Source: Bifidobacterium apri (GTDB taxonomy: Bacteria > Actinomycetota > Actinomycetes > Actinomycetales > Bifidobacteriaceae). Taken from it: 64,000 bases of DNA. Numbering within the stretch: the stretch's first letter is position 1; the number at the start of each line of letters is the position of its first letter. The notes below the pieces were generated by a model. The model did no database searches and was not told the DNA's origin. It worked only from the letters and a program-made list of their open reading frames with translations. The translations under genes were made by a program, and so were the position numbers. The DNA lies in assembly GCF_009299485.1 (NCBI RefSeq), contig NZ_WBSO01000001.1:62001-126000 (forward strand), read 5' to 3'. Positions 54,475-64,000 of this stretch are shown here, one piece after another.

Positions 54475-54742
54475 CTGATTGGTGATCCGTGCGATGATGC
54501 GCTTGCGGCAGTGGCAGCGCCATGTCTGCGACACACCGACACTGCCAACGGTCGCTCATCAGCCCTGCACCCCCACCCACACGGTTATTGTTCAAAACCC
54601 AAGGCCGATGATCCACGACTTCGAATCGATGCCGGGCGGGCTCAGCCGGATGGGCTCGCTGCCCGGCACGATACATGGTCAGCCCAGCTTCGGCACGTCT
54701 GCGATTGGACACAGCCAAACCGGATATTCGACGGTATGAAGA

Positions 54743-55477
54743 TCATGCTTCGTTGTCAAACAGGCTATAGAACACTTCGCGCAAGATGTCGGTACTATGG
54801 CCTTTACGCCCGCCGGCAGCCCAGAACCGTCTGCGTCTGACTTGCAGATCAAGTCCCGCGGTTCGCGCGGCGACGCTGCGCCCCAGCTCCCAAGCCGCAT
54901 CGACGAATACACCGGCATCACGCGCTTCGCCGACCACTTGCTGTGCGAGTGCACGGTCGACATGCTTCCGCGACAGCTCAAGCAACGTGCCGCGCTCTCC
55001 CAGCATTCTCCCCGCGCAATACCGAACCACTGATCTGGCGTATTCTTCGTCGTTGACGAGACCAACCTCACGCAGTCTCGATACGACAGCATCGGCAACG
55101 GTTTCGTCATACCCTTTGAGGACAAGACGCTCCAGCAAGGCGCCGCTGGAACGATCCGCACAGTCCAGCAGACGCAATGCTGCTTCTCGGCAAGCATCCT
55201 CATCGCTGGAATCGCACGGGCATTCCTTGGACCGAGCCACTGCTTTGGCTCCACTACCACCTGCCCATGATGAGCGTGCGGCTTCCCGCTTCCCGTGGCG
55301 CTTCCACCCACGCGCAGGCCCCCGACTGCCCGACTTGTCTCGTTCTTCCGCACTCACGTTGCCCGTGTCATCATGCGCGTTTGACTGAGAAGGTACGCCC
55401 ATCGTCGTGCTGTGCTCAACATCAGCCGCGACGATGGGTGTACCGTGCTGCGCAATGAACGCTTCGGCGTCAATCAT
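54743..55477 (-). CDS. recX: Regulatory protein RecX
   Basis: Inhibitor/modulator of RecA filaments. The C-terminal 150 residues show the three-helix RecX repeats: ACREAALRLLDCADRSSGALLERLVLKGYDE, VSRLREVGLVNDEEYARSVVR, LLELSRKHVDRALAQQVV. The first 95 residues are a polar low-complexity extension rich in Ser/Gly/Arg. Begins 3 bases after the recA stop, so it is co-transcribed with recA. 244 aa. Confidence 0.9.
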   Translation of the reverse strand: MIDAEAFIAQHGTPIVAADVEHSTTMGVPSQSNAHDDTGNVSAEERDKSGSRGPARGWKRHGKREAARSSWAGGSGAKAVARSKECPCDSSDEDACREAALRLLDCADRSSGALLERLVLKGYDETVADAVVSRLREVGLVNDEEYARSVVRYCAGRMLGERGTLLELSRKHVDRALAQQVVGEARDAGVFVDAAWELGRSVAARTAGLDLQVRRRRFWAAGGRKGHSTDILREVFYSLFDNEA

Positions 55478-55480
55478 CGA

Positions 55481-56665
55481 TCAGGCTTTATTCGACGCCG
55501 ACGACGCTGAACCGGAAGCCGATGCCTTGGCTGCGGCATCGCCCGCCGACGCGGCGGGCGCAGCGGTCTCATCGCCTTCTGCGAACTGGTCAGTTGGTTT
55601 GATCAGCCCGAACGCCTCTTTGACTTTGGTTTCAATCTCCTCCGACAGCTCAGGGTTGTCTTTGAGATATTTGCGCACATTCTCACGGCCTTGGCCCAAC
55701 TGATCACCGTTATAGGTGAACCATGAACCCGATTTCTTGATGACATTGCTCTGCAACGCCATATCGATAATCGAACCTTCTTTGGATATGCCTTCGCCGT
55801 AGAGCACGTCGAATTCAGCGGACTTGAACGGCGGGGCCATCTTGTTCTTGACGACCTTGACCCTGGTACGGCTTCCGACGGCTTCATCGCCATTTTTCAG
55901 GGTTTGGATACGACGGATGTCCATGCGCACCGACGAATAGAACTTCAACGCTTTACCGCCTGTGGTGGTTTCCGGATTCCCGAAGAACACACCGATCTTC
56001 TCACGCAACTGGTTGATGAAAATCGCCGTGGTATTGGCTTGTGCGAGGGCACCGGTCATCTTGCGCAGTGCCTGGCTCATCAAACGCGCCTGGAGACCGA
56101 CATGGCTGTCGCCCATCTCACCTTCGATTTCGGCCTTCGGCACCAGCGCAGCAACGGAATCGATGACAATCACATCCAACGCGCCGGACCGGATAAGCAT
56201 ATCCGCGATTTCCAGTGCTTGTTCGCCATTGTCTGGTTGGGAGACAATCAGTGAATCGGTGTCCACGCCGAGATGGCGAGCGTACACCGGATCAAGGGCA
56301 TGCTCCGCATCAATGAAGGCAGCGACACCGCCGGCTTTCTGGGCATTGGCAACCACATGCAACGCAAGCGTGGTTTTGCCGGAAGATTCCGGACCGAAAA
56401 TCTCCACGATACGGCCGCGCGGCAACCCGCCGATGCCGAGAGCCATGTCAAGTGCAAGTGAACCGGTGGGAATCACTTCGACGTTCTGCTCCGGACGATC
56501 GCCCAGACGCATAGCCGAACCTTTACCGAAGCTCTTCTCGACCTGCGCAAGCGCAGTGTCCAATGCGGCTTTGCGCCGGGGGTCGATTTCATGTGCCCCG
56601 GATTCCTGGCCGGCTCCGCCTGCTTTGGCGCCCGACGCCTTCGCCGATTTTGTCTGCTGTGCCAT
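55481..56665 (-). CDS. recA: Recombinase RecA
   Basis: Strand exchange and SOS co-protease. 394 aa. Walker A GPESSGKT, Walker [19 protein letters not shown], LexA/ssDNA loop region [46 protein letters not shown]. Extra Ala/Ser/Lys-rich tails at both ends. AAGGAGAACAC precedes ATG 56665. An SOS box lies 174-189 bases upstream. Confidence 0.98.
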   Translation of the reverse strand: MAQQTKSAKASGAKAGGAGQESGAHEIDPRRKAALDTALAQVEKSFGKGSAMRLGDRPEQNVEVIPTGSLALDMALGIGGLPRGRIVEIFGPESSGKTTLALHVVANAQKAGGVAAFIDAEHALDPVYARHLGVDTDSLIVSQPDNGEQALEIADMLIRSGALDVIVIDSVAALVPKAEIEGEMGDSHVGLQARLMSQALRKMTGALAQANTTAIFINQLREKIGVFFGNPETTTGGKALKFYSSVRMDIRRIQTLKNGDEAVGSRTRVKVVKNKMAPPFKSAEFDVLYGEGISKEGSIIDMALQSNVIKKSGSWFTYNGDQLGQGRENVRKYLKDNPELSEEIETKVKEAFGLIKPTDQFAEGDETAAPAASAGDAAAKASASGSASSASNKA

Positions 56666-56838
56666 GTGTTCTCCTTATCTTCACGATTTCAGCGACGAAT
56701 TCCACGCTATGTGAACCATCCGGATGGTTCCACCCCGCACTGGCAATGTGGTCAAAGGATGCATTGCCGTCCGCGGACCGGCCTGCGAGTGGCGCCGCCA
56801 CGCAATCGTGTCGTACGTTGACCACTATACCGCACCAT

Positions 56839-56854
56839 GCGAACAAATGTTCGA
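56839..56854. promoter_or_regulatory. LexA (SOS) box upstream of recA
   Basis: The plus strand reads GCGAACAAATGTTCGA, i.e. CGAAC-N4-GTTCG, the actinobacterial SOS box. A -10-like TATAGT follows on the minus strand (about 56829-56824), so the operator covers the -35 region. The rest of 56666-56890 shows nothing else. Confidence 0.85.
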
Positions 56855-56890
56855 ATACCATCCATAGGCCAGACGACAACCATCACCGAT

Positions 56891-57127
56891 TCACCGGCCA
56901 GCCGGGAGCGGCGGCGCGTTATGATCCTTCCCCCAACGCTTGGAATCAGGGATATCCATCTGGTCGCACAGTACATTCCACACGACCCGGGGTTCCTCCC
57001 CCGCGGCAAGCGCCTCGACCACCGTCATATCGCCCAGCTTCGGCAACCGCTGGTCCCTGGACAGGCTTCGACCATATACACGGCCGAATACCTCCTCCAA
57101 CAGCTGCCAGAATTCTCGTTCACGCAC
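56891..57127 (-). CDS. DUF3046 family protein
   Basis: Small actinobacterial protein next to recA, function unknown. The conserved start VREREFWQLLEEVFGRVYG fits GTG 57127 (78 aa), although no ribosome site is visible there; the frame is open to ATG 57181. Further conserved patterns: LGDMTVVEALAAGEEPRVVW and LCDQMDIPDSKRWG. It ends 226 bases before the recA start. Confidence 0.83.
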   Translation of the reverse strand: MREREFWQLLEEVFGRVYGRSLSRDQRLPKLGDMTVVEALAAGEEPRVVWNVLCDQMDIPDSKRWGKDHNAPPLPAGR

Positions 57128-57313
57128 GCAGCAAGTCTCGCACGACCGGGCTACAAGCCGGCCAACACCGTTCCATGGCATCGCTGCGCGTAACTACCCC
57201 CATCCCACGCAGCACCATCGCGCATGGCCCCAGGCGTCCACCAGGTATAACAATGGGCGCCTCCCGCCGATACCGGCAGAAGACGCCCATACTCTTCAGT
57301 CAGTCAATCACCC

Positions 57314-57829
57314 TCAGGCGTGGACCGAATCGAGATAGTCCGCCACCATGCGCAGCATCTGCGCCGTGCTCAATCCAAGGGAGGCGGCGATGGAGCTGAG
57401 CAGCTCGGAGCTGGCTTCCTTCTGGCCACGCTCCACCTCGGAAAGATATCCCAAGGAGACGCCGGCCTTCTCGCTGACCTCACGCAATGTCTTGTGGTCA
57501 CGAGTACGCAAATCACGCAGAACATGACCGATGGCTTCGCGCAGCGAAACATCCTTCATCTGCGAGGCGTCCTCACGCTTCCGAAGCGTCGCATGCGGCT
57601 TGGTATGCTCGGCGTCTTCCTCCTGCCACATGCGGGTGAGCGCGGACTGGCGCTCGTCCTTCGCCTTCTTCGCGGCACGTGCACGCAGCACCTGCTGCTG
57701 CGCGAACATCACGGCTCGGCGTTGTGCAGGCGTCAAATCGCGCATACGCGCCGCCTGCCCCGAATGCATCTGCGTGCTCTGAACGGTCTTGGTTTCAGTC
57801 ATCTGTTCGGTCTGGGTCATCGTTTCCAT
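57314..57829 (-). CDS. clgR: Transcriptional regulator ClgR
   Basis: XRE-family activator of clp protease genes in actinobacteria. The last 85 residues hold the helix-turn-helix: [57 protein letters not shown]. The first 85 residues are Gln/Thr/Ala/Lys-rich and longer than in other ClgRs; the C-terminus ends DYLDSVHA. In related species ClgR is itself removed by ClpP, and a hydrophobic-small C-terminus such as VHA fits that. Target candidate: the site at 6161-6173. Start ATG 57829 (AAAGGGG upstream). Confidence 0.92.
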   Translation of the reverse strand: METMTQTEQMTETKTVQSTQMHSGQAARMRDLTPAQRRAVMFAQQQVLRARAAKKAKDERQSALTRMWQEEDAEHTKPHATLRKREDASQMKDVSLREAIGHVLRDLRTRDHKTLREVSEKAGVSLGYLSEVERGQKEASSELLSSIAASLGLSTAQMLRMVADYLDSVHA

Positions 57830-57895
57830 CTGCGCAACCCCTTTCGGCTTCGTGTCGTTTTCACTACATCATGAACAACCGCAAGTGCCTCGAAA

Positions 57896-58444
57896 TTATT
57901 CCTGTAGCCCAACTGTGAGCTGCCTCACATTGCGCAGCACATGCCATACGGTCTGCTCACGCACCTGCTCACGGTCACCGTGCAGATGCAGTTCCACCGC
58001 AGATTCAACGCGCCCCTCTCCCGTTACGACAGCGGGAAGAGAACATCCGATATACACCAGCCCGGCGGGTTTGTCTGCGTCAGGCCCGGGGCCCGCCACG
58101 CCTGTGGTTGACAGGCCAATCACACGGTCGTCATACTCCGGCTGGTTGTACAGGCGAGCCGTCGCGGCGGCCATCTGTCGAGCGACCTGCGGATGCACAG
58201 CTCCCTCGCGCGCCAGCAGAGCGGCGTCGACGCCAAGGATCTTCGCTTTCGCCCGAATGTCGTACGTGACAGCGGACCCGAGAAACACCTCGGACGCCCC
58301 CGGGATACGCACGAAAGCATCTGCGAGCAGTCCGCCGGTCAATGACTCGGCGGCGGCGATTTTGACGCCATGCTGCTTGCAATACTCCAACACTTGCGCG
58401 GCGAGTAGGTCACGCTGGGATACGTCGTAGCTGTCTTGCGGCAT
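57896..58444 (-). CDS. CinA C-terminal domain amidase (PncC-like)
   Basis: Nicotinamide-nucleotide amidase domain, recycling NMN from DNA ligase and other reactions. KIAAAESLTGGLLADAFVRIPGAS (substrate loop), FLGSAVTYDIRAKAKILGV, STTGVAGPGPDADKPAGLVYIG. 182 aa, the stand-alone form without the N-terminal MocF-like domain. Its start touches the pgsA stop, so the two are coupled in one operon, as usual in actinobacteria. Confidence 0.93.
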   Translation of the reverse strand: MPQDSYDVSQRDLLAAQVLEYCKQHGVKIAAAESLTGGLLADAFVRIPGASEVFLGSAVTYDIRAKAKILGVDAALLAREGAVHPQVARQMAAATARLYNQPEYDDRVIGLSTTGVAGPGPDADKPAGLVYIGCSLPAVVTGEGRVESAVELHLHGDREQVREQTVWHVLRNVRQLTVGLQE

Positions 58445-59086
58445 TCACTGCTCCGCAGTCTGTGCGGGCGTCCGACGCGCCTTGACGACACGGTACACGT
58501 ACAACGCTCCGGAATACAGGCACAGGAAGAGTGCCACGTAAATCAGGAAGTTCGTGATGAACGTGTAGACATTCAGCGCGGTGCCGTTCGTGATGAACGT
58601 GTACGCAGGAACCAGCAGCATGCCCAAGCCGATGCACTGGCACAGTGTCTTGTACTTGCCTGCCTTGTCTGCCGCGATGACCTTGCCGCCGGTGTCGATG
58701 ACGAAGAACCGCATGACCGTGATACCGATCTCACGAATCAGGAACAGGATGGTCACCCACCAGAACACCTCGCCGAATGCGGAAGCGACGATGAGCGTCG
58801 AGCAGGTCAGCAGCTTGTCGGCGATCGGATCCATAAGCTTGCCCAATTCGGTGACCTGATTGTATGTGCGGGCCATCCACCCGTCGAGCTTATCGGTCGA
58901 AGCGGCGATGATGAACAGAATCGCGGCAGCCCATCGAAGACCGGTGTTGTGGGAGCCCCACGGGCCGGCGGCGATGTCGATGCCGAGGAAGACCAGCACC
59001 AGCACAATGCGCGTGTACGTAACGATGTTCGGAGGGCTGTTCCATCCGTCCAGAAGCGATGGTTTATGTTCATGTTCAGTCTGCAT
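58445..59086 (-). CDS. pgsA: CDP-diacylglycerol--glycerol-3-phosphate 3-phosphatidyltransferase
   Basis: Makes phosphatidylglycerol phosphate (or a related CDP-alcohol product). The CDP-alcohol motif is in DKLDGWMARTYNQVTELGKL followed by MDPIADK (DGxxAR-x8-GxxxDxxxD). About five membrane helices. Start ATG 59086 or GTG 59095. cinA follows directly. The upstream stretch 59087-59376 to ftsK shows nothing recognisable. Confidence 0.92.
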   Translation of the reverse strand: MQTEHEHKPSLLDGWNSPPNIVTYTRIVLVLVFLGIDIAAGPWGSHNTGLRWAAAILFIIAASTDKLDGWMARTYNQVTELGKLMDPIADKLLTCSTLIVASAFGEVFWWVTILFLIREIGITVMRFFVIDTGGKVIAADKAGKYKTLCQCIGLGMLLVPAYTFITNGTALNVYTFITNFLIYVALFLCLYSGALYVYRVVKARRTPAQTAEQ

Positions 59087-59376
59087 ACCGTTCACCTTAC
59101 CCTTACTGCACTACCGGTCGATGACAACAAGCTGTGAATTCACTGACGGCATCGTACATCCCAGAACGCATCCCACGAATGTACCATCCCGCTGACACTT
59201 CAATAGTGCCACCGGCATCGCACGAACAGACCCCGCCGTGTCAGACGGTGGATGGCTCATGGCGCCTGACCTAGGCCGGACCAGGACACGCCACAAACGG
59301 CTCAGAGACTCCAGGCACGCGAGATGTCAGCGCCCGAAATCGCACACCGAATATCGCGCCAGATCCCTTCCCCCGA

Positions 59377-62250
59377 TTACTGCTCCGGCACAGCTCCATC
59401 CGCATCTGACTGCCCGTCGGAGGTAATTGAATCGGTTTTGCCCTCGATGAACGCGAGCACCTGCGGCAGATCCTGAGGCTGGACCAGCACCTCTCGGGCT
59501 TTGGAGCCCTCAGACGGACCGACGACACCCCGCGATTCCAGCAAATCCATCAAGCGACCCGCCTTGGCGAAACCGACACGCAGCTTGCGCTGCAACATGG
59601 AGGTCGAGCCGAACTGGGTGGAAACCACCAGCTGGGCGGCTTGCAACAGCACATCCATGTCATCGCCGATGTCTTCGGTCGGATCGACCGTATGCTTGTC
59701 CGCCTCCTTGGCCATCTGCTCGATATCCTCGCGATAATGCGGCTTGCGCTGGGTGCGCACGAATTCGACCGCCTTGCGGATTTCGGACTCCCCGACCCAC
59801 GAGCCCTGCACGCGGATCGGCCGTGCCTGTCCCATCGGCAAGAACAACGCATCGCCCTGCCCGATAAGGGTCTCGGCGCCGGTCGTGTCGAGAATCACGC
59901 GCGAATCCGTGGCTGAAGAGGTCGCGAACGCCAAACGTGACGGAATATTCGCCTTGATCAGACCGGTCACCACATCGACCGACGGGCGCTGAGTGGCGAG
60001 CACGAGATGCACGCCAGCCGCACGTGCCAGCTGGGTGATGCGCTGGATCGAACTTTCGACATCGTTCTTCGCGACCATCATCAGGTCGGCCATCTCATCG
60101 ACGACCACCAGCAGGTACGGGTACGGTGCCACCTTGCGCTTCGACCCTGCCGGGGCATGCACTTTGCCTTCCATCACCGCTTTGTTGAAATCCTTCATAT
60201 TGCGGAAACCGAAGAACTGCAGGTCGTCATAGCGCGCGTCCATCTCCTTGACCACCCATTCGAGCGCCTGCGCCGCATGTTTCGGATCGGTGATGATCGG
60301 GGTGAGCAGATGCGGAATGCCCGCATACGCAGACAATTCGACACGTTTGGGGTCGACGAGAATCAGACGCACCTGCTCGGGCGTGGCACGCATGATAATC
60401 GACATCAGCATCGAGTTGATGAAGCTCGACTTGCCTGAACCGGTGGCGCCGGCGACAAGCAGATGCGGCATTTTCGTCAGGTCTGCGGTGACGAAATGCC
60501 CTTCGACGTCCTTGCCTACACCGGCAAGCATCGGATTGGGGTCGTTCCGGGCCTTGTCCGAACGCAGCACGTCACCCAAATGCACGATTTCACGGTCGAT
60601 ATTCGGAATTTCGATGCCGATCGCCGACTTGCCCGGGATCGGCGACAGGATACGCACGTCCGAACTGGCTACCGCATACGCGATATTGCGTTGCAGATTG
60701 GTGACTTTTTCGACCTTGACACCAGGACCGAGCTCGACCTCGTACTGGGTGACGGACGGCCCGCGCAGGAATCCGACGACCTTCGCGTCGACCTTGAATT
60801 GCTCAAACGTGTTGGTCAACGCACGGATGACATTGTCATTCGCCGGGGTGCGCATCGCATGAGGCTTGCCTTTGACAAGCATGCCGAGGTCAGGAAGCTG
60901 ATACGGCTGGTTTTCATCAGGGTCCGCAAGGGTCGGACCGCCAACCTGCCCGTCACCGCTGTCAGGATGCCCTTCGGACGACCCGTAGGCGCCGGTGCCT
61001 TCCGGATCCACGGCACCGGCGGTATCGGAGGCATCCGCAGCATGGATCCCGCCGCCCGGCACCTGGCTCGCGGCGATCGCCGCCCACGGATCGTTGCCCG
61101 TCCCGGACGCGTGCGCAGCAGGAACAATGGCAGGAACAGCGGCAGCAGTCTGCCCGAGGCCACGTGTGGCATCCGAACCATCGGAGCCGTCGGAGAGCAT
61201 CGGGGATGCATCCGAAGACACGGTCCGCGGGCCGCCCAGACGGGTTTCAGCTGCTTCGCCATGCTGCTTGGCGGCATGGGAGAATGCCTCGTCCCCCGCG
61301 TATTCGTCGAGACGGTCGTCGCTGTCCTGTCTGGGTTTGCGGTGGAACAGCCTGGCGAAGAATCCCGGTTTGCGTTCAGGCTGTACATCCTCGTCATCAT
61401 CGGAGCCGTCGTGCGCAGGAACGCCTTCGGCCATCTGCATCACACCGTCGCCGACACGCACCTCATTGGGGAATTGTTCGTCATCGTCTTCGCCCCGCTC
61501 CTGCTCGTCGTCGCGATTCGCGCCGATTCCAAGACGATCAGCCAATGCGTGGAATCGGTCAGGCAGATCCTGGACGTGGGTGCGCGTGATCAACAACAGC
61601 GAGAACAAGGCGACGACCACGAACACGATGACCGCAAACACCTTCGACAGTCCCCATGTGAGCGGAGAGCCCAGCAGGAAGCCGAACACGCCACCGGCAT
61701 TCTCAAGCACCGACAGATCGAAACCATGGGTATCGGATGCCGCGACGGCATCGATGATCGAGCATATCGACCACAACAGCAACACCCACCCCGTCACCAC
61801 ACGAGGATTGTCGGAATCCTTGCCGGCATTGCGCATCAGCCGGAACGCCACAATCGCGAGGAATACCGGCAGCACGACGCTCATCACGCCGAACGCGCCG
61901 GCTGCAAGCGTATGCAGCATCCGGCTCAACGCGCCGTTGACCCGGAACCATTCCGAAGCGCAGAACAGGATGGAAAGAATCACCATCACGAAACACAGGC
62001 CGTCACGCCGGTATGTGGGATCATACTCACCGACGCCCGTAAGCGCCCTGACCGCTGCGCCGAAGCCTCGCGGGATGGCGAGCAGCAGTTTCTTCCACAA
62101 CGGTTCCTCGCCGGCGAGACGCTCGTCTTCAGACAGCACCCGCGTGCGGTCAGCGTCTTCGGTACCGGTACGTTTCGAGGACCCGCTCGACCTGCGACGG
62201 GTTGATGTCTTCCGCTCTTGCGATGAGGATGAGGATGTGGTTCGTGCCAT
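59377..62250 (-). CDS. ftsK: DNA translocase FtsK
   Basis: Septal DNA pump that clears chromosomes and activates XerCD at dif. 957 aa. N-terminal Ser/Arg-rich leader, four membrane helices (about 65-215), a low-complexity linker, then the motor: beta domain start [20 protein letters not shown], Walker [15 protein letters not shown], Walker [36 protein letters not shown]. The gamma winged-helix domain at the C-terminus ([22 protein letters not shown]) reads KOPS-type sites. Confidence 0.97.
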   Translation of the reverse strand: MARTTSSSSSQERKTSTRRRSSGSSKRTGTEDADRTRVLSEDERLAGEEPLWKKLLLAIPRGFGAAVRALTGVGEYDPTYRRDGLCFVMVILSILFCASEWFRVNGALSRMLHTLAAGAFGVMSVVLPVFLAIVAFRLMRNAGKDSDNPRVVTGWVLLLWSICSIIDAVAASDTHGFDLSVLENAGGVFGFLLGSPLTWGLSKVFAVIVFVVVALFSLLLITRTHVQDLPDRFHALADRLGIGANRDDEQERGEDDDEQFPNEVRVGDGVMQMAEGVPAHDGSDDDEDVQPERKPGFFARLFHRKPRQDSDDRLDEYAGDEAFSHAAKQHGEAAETRLGGPRTVSSDASPMLSDGSDGSDATRGLGQTAAAVPAIVPAAHASGTGNDPWAAIAASQVPGGGIHAADASDTAGAVDPEGTGAYGSSEGHPDSGDGQVGGPTLADPDENQPYQLPDLGMLVKGKPHAMRTPANDNVIRALTNTFEQFKVDAKVVGFLRGPSVTQYEVELGPGVKVEKVTNLQRNIAYAVASSDVRILSPIPGKSAIGIEIPNIDREIVHLGDVLRSDKARNDPNPMLAGVGKDVEGHFVTADLTKMPHLLVAGATGSGKSSFINSMLMSIIMRATPEQVRLILVDPKRVELSAYAGIPHLLTPIITDPKHAAQALEWVVKEMDARYDDLQFFGFRNMKDFNKAVMEGKVHAPAGSKRKVAPYPYLLVVVDEMADLMMVAKNDVESSIQRITQLARAAGVHLVLATQRPSVDVVTGLIKANIPSRLAFATSSATDSRVILDTTGAETLIGQGDALFLPMGQARPIRVQGSWVGESEIRKAVEFVRTQRKPHYREDIEQMAKEADKHTVDPTEDIGDDMDVLLQAAQLVVSTQFGSTSMLQRKLRVGFAKAGRLMDLLESRGVVGPSEGSKAREVLVQPQDLPQVLAFIEGKTDSITSDGQSDADGAVPEQ

Positions 62251-62300
62251 AGCGACTCCGATTCTAGCGACCGGCGGTCACATCGCCGACGCCTGACACA

Positions 62301-63368
62301 CTAAGCCTGAATATCGCCGAGATGATGCTGGACATATTCATCGGCATGCGCGTCAATCGCATCGTACTCCCCCGCGTCCGCATGGTCGATGATCGCCATC
62401 GCATTGTCCAGCAGCTGAGGGTTCAACGCCTCCAGCCAATGAATCCGCGGGTCGCGGCCAAACCATCCCATCTGCTTGCGGGCCAGACGACGGGTCTTCT
62501 GCGCGATGTCAAAGAACGCGTCATCTTCATCCCAGATGCCGTCCAGATAGTCGATGATCTGCTGGTAGCCGAGCGCGCGACCGGCGGTGAACCCCAGATG
62601 CGGCCGCAACCGCCGCACCTCGTCAACGAATCCATGCTCCCTCATCGACTGCGTGCGTTGCATAATCCGGTCGTCAAGCTCACGCCGCGGCAAATCAAGT
62701 CCGATCTGCACGCTGGGAATCACATACCGGTAGCGCGGCAGACTCGCCGAATACGGGCGTCCGGTCACCTCGATGACCTCAAGGGCACGGATGGTCCGAC
62801 GCGGATTATGCGGGTCCATGCGCGCTGCGGCATCGGGATCCTTGGCTTTCAATTCCTCGAACAGTGCGGCGGCACCTTCCTCATGTTCGCGCTGTTCCAG
62901 GCGGGCACGGACCTCGGGATCCGTACCGGGGAAAGAGATATCGTCGATCGCCGCTCGCGCGTACAGGCCCGAGCCGCCGACCAGAATCGGTCGGATGCCT
63001 TGCGCCTGCAAATCATGGATGCACTCGCGGGCAAGCGTCTGGAACCGGGCGACACTCATCGTGTCATCCGGGTCGATGATGTCCAGCAGATGATGAGGGA
63101 CCTCGGCCTGCTCCTCGGCGGTCGGCTTCGCGGTGCCGATATCCATCCCCCGATACATCTGGTAGGCGTCAGCGTTCACGATTTCCGCGCGTTCGCCGCG
63201 ATCCGCGAGGGCTTTGGCGATGGCGATGCCCAATCCGGTCTTGCCTGAAGCAGTGGGCCCGACAATCGACACGACACGGGCAGAAACCTGCGGTTGCCCT
63301 GCGCCGGTGTGCTGCGCGGGATCCTTCCGTTCGTTTATCGGTTCACTTTCGCCATCCGTCTGCCGCAT
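62301..63368 (-). CDS. miaA: tRNA dimethylallyltransferase MiaA
   Basis: Adds the isopentenyl group to A37 of tRNAs reading UNN codons; MiaB, encoded upstream, then methylthiolates it. ATG 63368 ([12 protein letters not shown]) is favoured by GGAGG 5 bases upstream; the frame is open to 63440. 355 aa. Walker [60 protein letters not shown]. Confidence 0.96.
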   Translation of the reverse strand: MRQTDGESEPINERKDPAQHTGAGQPQVSARVVSIVGPTASGKTGLGIAIAKALADRGERAEIVNADAYQMYRGMDIGTAKPTAEEQAEVPHHLLDIIDPDDTMSVARFQTLARECIHDLQAQGIRPILVGGSGLYARAAIDDISFPGTDPEVRARLEQREHEEGAAALFEELKAKDPDAAARMDPHNPRRTIRALEVIEVTGRPYSASLPRYRYVIPSVQIGLDLPRRELDDRIMQRTQSMREHGFVDEVRRLRPHLGFTAGRALGYQQIIDYLDGIWDEDDAFFDIAQKTRRLARKQMGWFGRDPRIHWLEALNPQLLDNAMAIIDHADAGEYDAIDAHADEYVQHHLGDIQA

Positions 63369-63444
63369 TCGAGCCTCCATTCTGCTTGTCTTCTCCCCAC
63401 CACTGTACTCACCCGGGCGTTGCACAGGCGCCGGTTGCACGCGT

Positions 63445-64000
63445 TCAGCCGCGACGGACCCGATACGTCTGCCCCGCCTGCGGATCGGGGTCGGCGATCA
63501 GGTTGTGCTCGCCGGCATGGGTGACCGTCGCCGTCACGAAATCACCGATATGCGGTTGCGGACAGCCTTCAGGCACGCCGATATGCACCAGCGCGCCGGT
63601 CCGTTCACGACCGGTGACACGATGCGTTTCGTCATCTTTCTTGCCATGGGTGCCGGTAACCATGACCTCGACATCACGCCCTTCGAACTTGTCAAGCTCC
63701 TCCTGGGTGATGCGCTGCTGGAGCGCCAGCAGGCGATCGAAACGCTCCTGGACGACCTGCTTGGGGATTTGCTCCATCGCGGCGGCAGGAGTCCCCGGAC
63801 GCGGCGAATACTCGAAGGTGAAGGCCGTTGAGAATCGCGCCTGTTCAACCACGTCGAGGGTGCGTTGGAAATCCTCCTCGGTCTCTCCGGGGAATCCGAC
63901 GATGATGTCGGTGGAAATACGGGCGTCAGGCATGGCTTCACGCACTTTGGACAGGATGGTGAGGAAGCGTTCCGTGCGGTACGAACGCCGCATGGAGCGC
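63445..64000 (-). CDS. miaB: tRNA 2-methylthio-N6-isopentenyladenosine synthase MiaB (5' part beyond window)
   Basis: The C-terminal 185 codons or so of the radical SAM methylthiotransferase; the frame is open to the window end, so the iron-sulfur part lies outside. Visible: [41 protein letters not shown], then the TRAM domain ([12 protein letters not shown] ... [12 protein letters not shown] ... [13 protein letters not shown]). It is followed by miaA 76 bases later. Confidence 0.95.
   Translation of the reverse strand, partial: RSMRRSYRTERFLTILSKVREAMPDARISTDIIVGFPGETEEDFQRTLDVVEQARFSTAFTFEYSPRPGTPAAAMEQIPKQVVQERFDRLLALQQRITQEELDKFEGRDVEVMVTGTHGKKDDETHRVTGRERTGALVHIGVPEGCPQPHIGDFVTATVTHAGEHNLIADPDPQAGQTYRVRRG

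Overview
The window is a GC-rich stretch of an actinobacterial chromosome, most likely Bifidobacterium. Three things point there. Pyruvate formate-lyase and its activase are present (anaerobic bifid metabolism). There is an actinobacterial marker set: ClgR, SepH, DUF3000, DUF3046, DUF4192, DUF4193, ClpP1/ClpP2 and a PASTA kinase. The primary sigma factor has a long Lys/Ala-rich then acidic N-terminus. The species cannot be fixed from what is visible. Both ends cut genes: nhaA on the left, miaB on the right.

Layout. 1-820 is nhaA (C-terminus off the window). 821-2959 has no intact gene. It holds a palindromic repeat array and a pile of decayed non-autonomous insertion elements, two of them nested, next to a tRNA-Arg(ACG). 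3153-9970 is a protein quality control and RNA block: clpX, clpP2, clpP1, tig, an RNase D-like gene and DUF3000. 10144-13574 is pflA-pfl, with a CRP-like palindrome upstream of pfl. 14099-20207 carries a 62-aa protein, nadE, an M20 amidohydrolase and the methionine importer metI-metN-metQ. 20509-21948 (+) is a HAD phosphatase and a cyclophilin. 22060-25046 is a bacteriocin-type ABC exporter pair with no visible bacteriocin gene. 25272-28554 is rel, dut and DUF4193; 28715-29839 is sepH.

Continuing: 29873-31099 is a phosphodiesterase-like gene. parC (+) and parE (-) bracket a membrane/regulator cluster (XRE-DUF2975 divergent from DUF4173) and a GT4 glycosyltransferase. 40493-41992 is the primary sigma factor, apparently from a TTG start, then DUF4192, a polyprenyl diphosphate synthase, a PASTA Ser/Thr kinase, an acyltransferase, a small membrane protein, trpD, secA and hpf. 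53706-54051 is the RNase P RNA gene. The right end has recX-recA with an SOS box, DUF3046, clgR, cinA, pgsA, ftsK, miaA and miaB.

How parts connect. clgR (57.3-57.8 kb) probably controls the clpP operon at 4.8-6.1 kb, which has a CGC-N5-GCG candidate site. recA-recX form the SOS recombination unit. hpf, rel and the proteases are all stress/growth-control functions.

Most unusual structure: sixteen copies of a palindromic unit, mostly at an exact 52-bp pitch, sit in four separate intergenic spots. The left-hand 2 kb holds elements with related ends, two of which can be read as nested internally deleted insertion sequences with target duplications.
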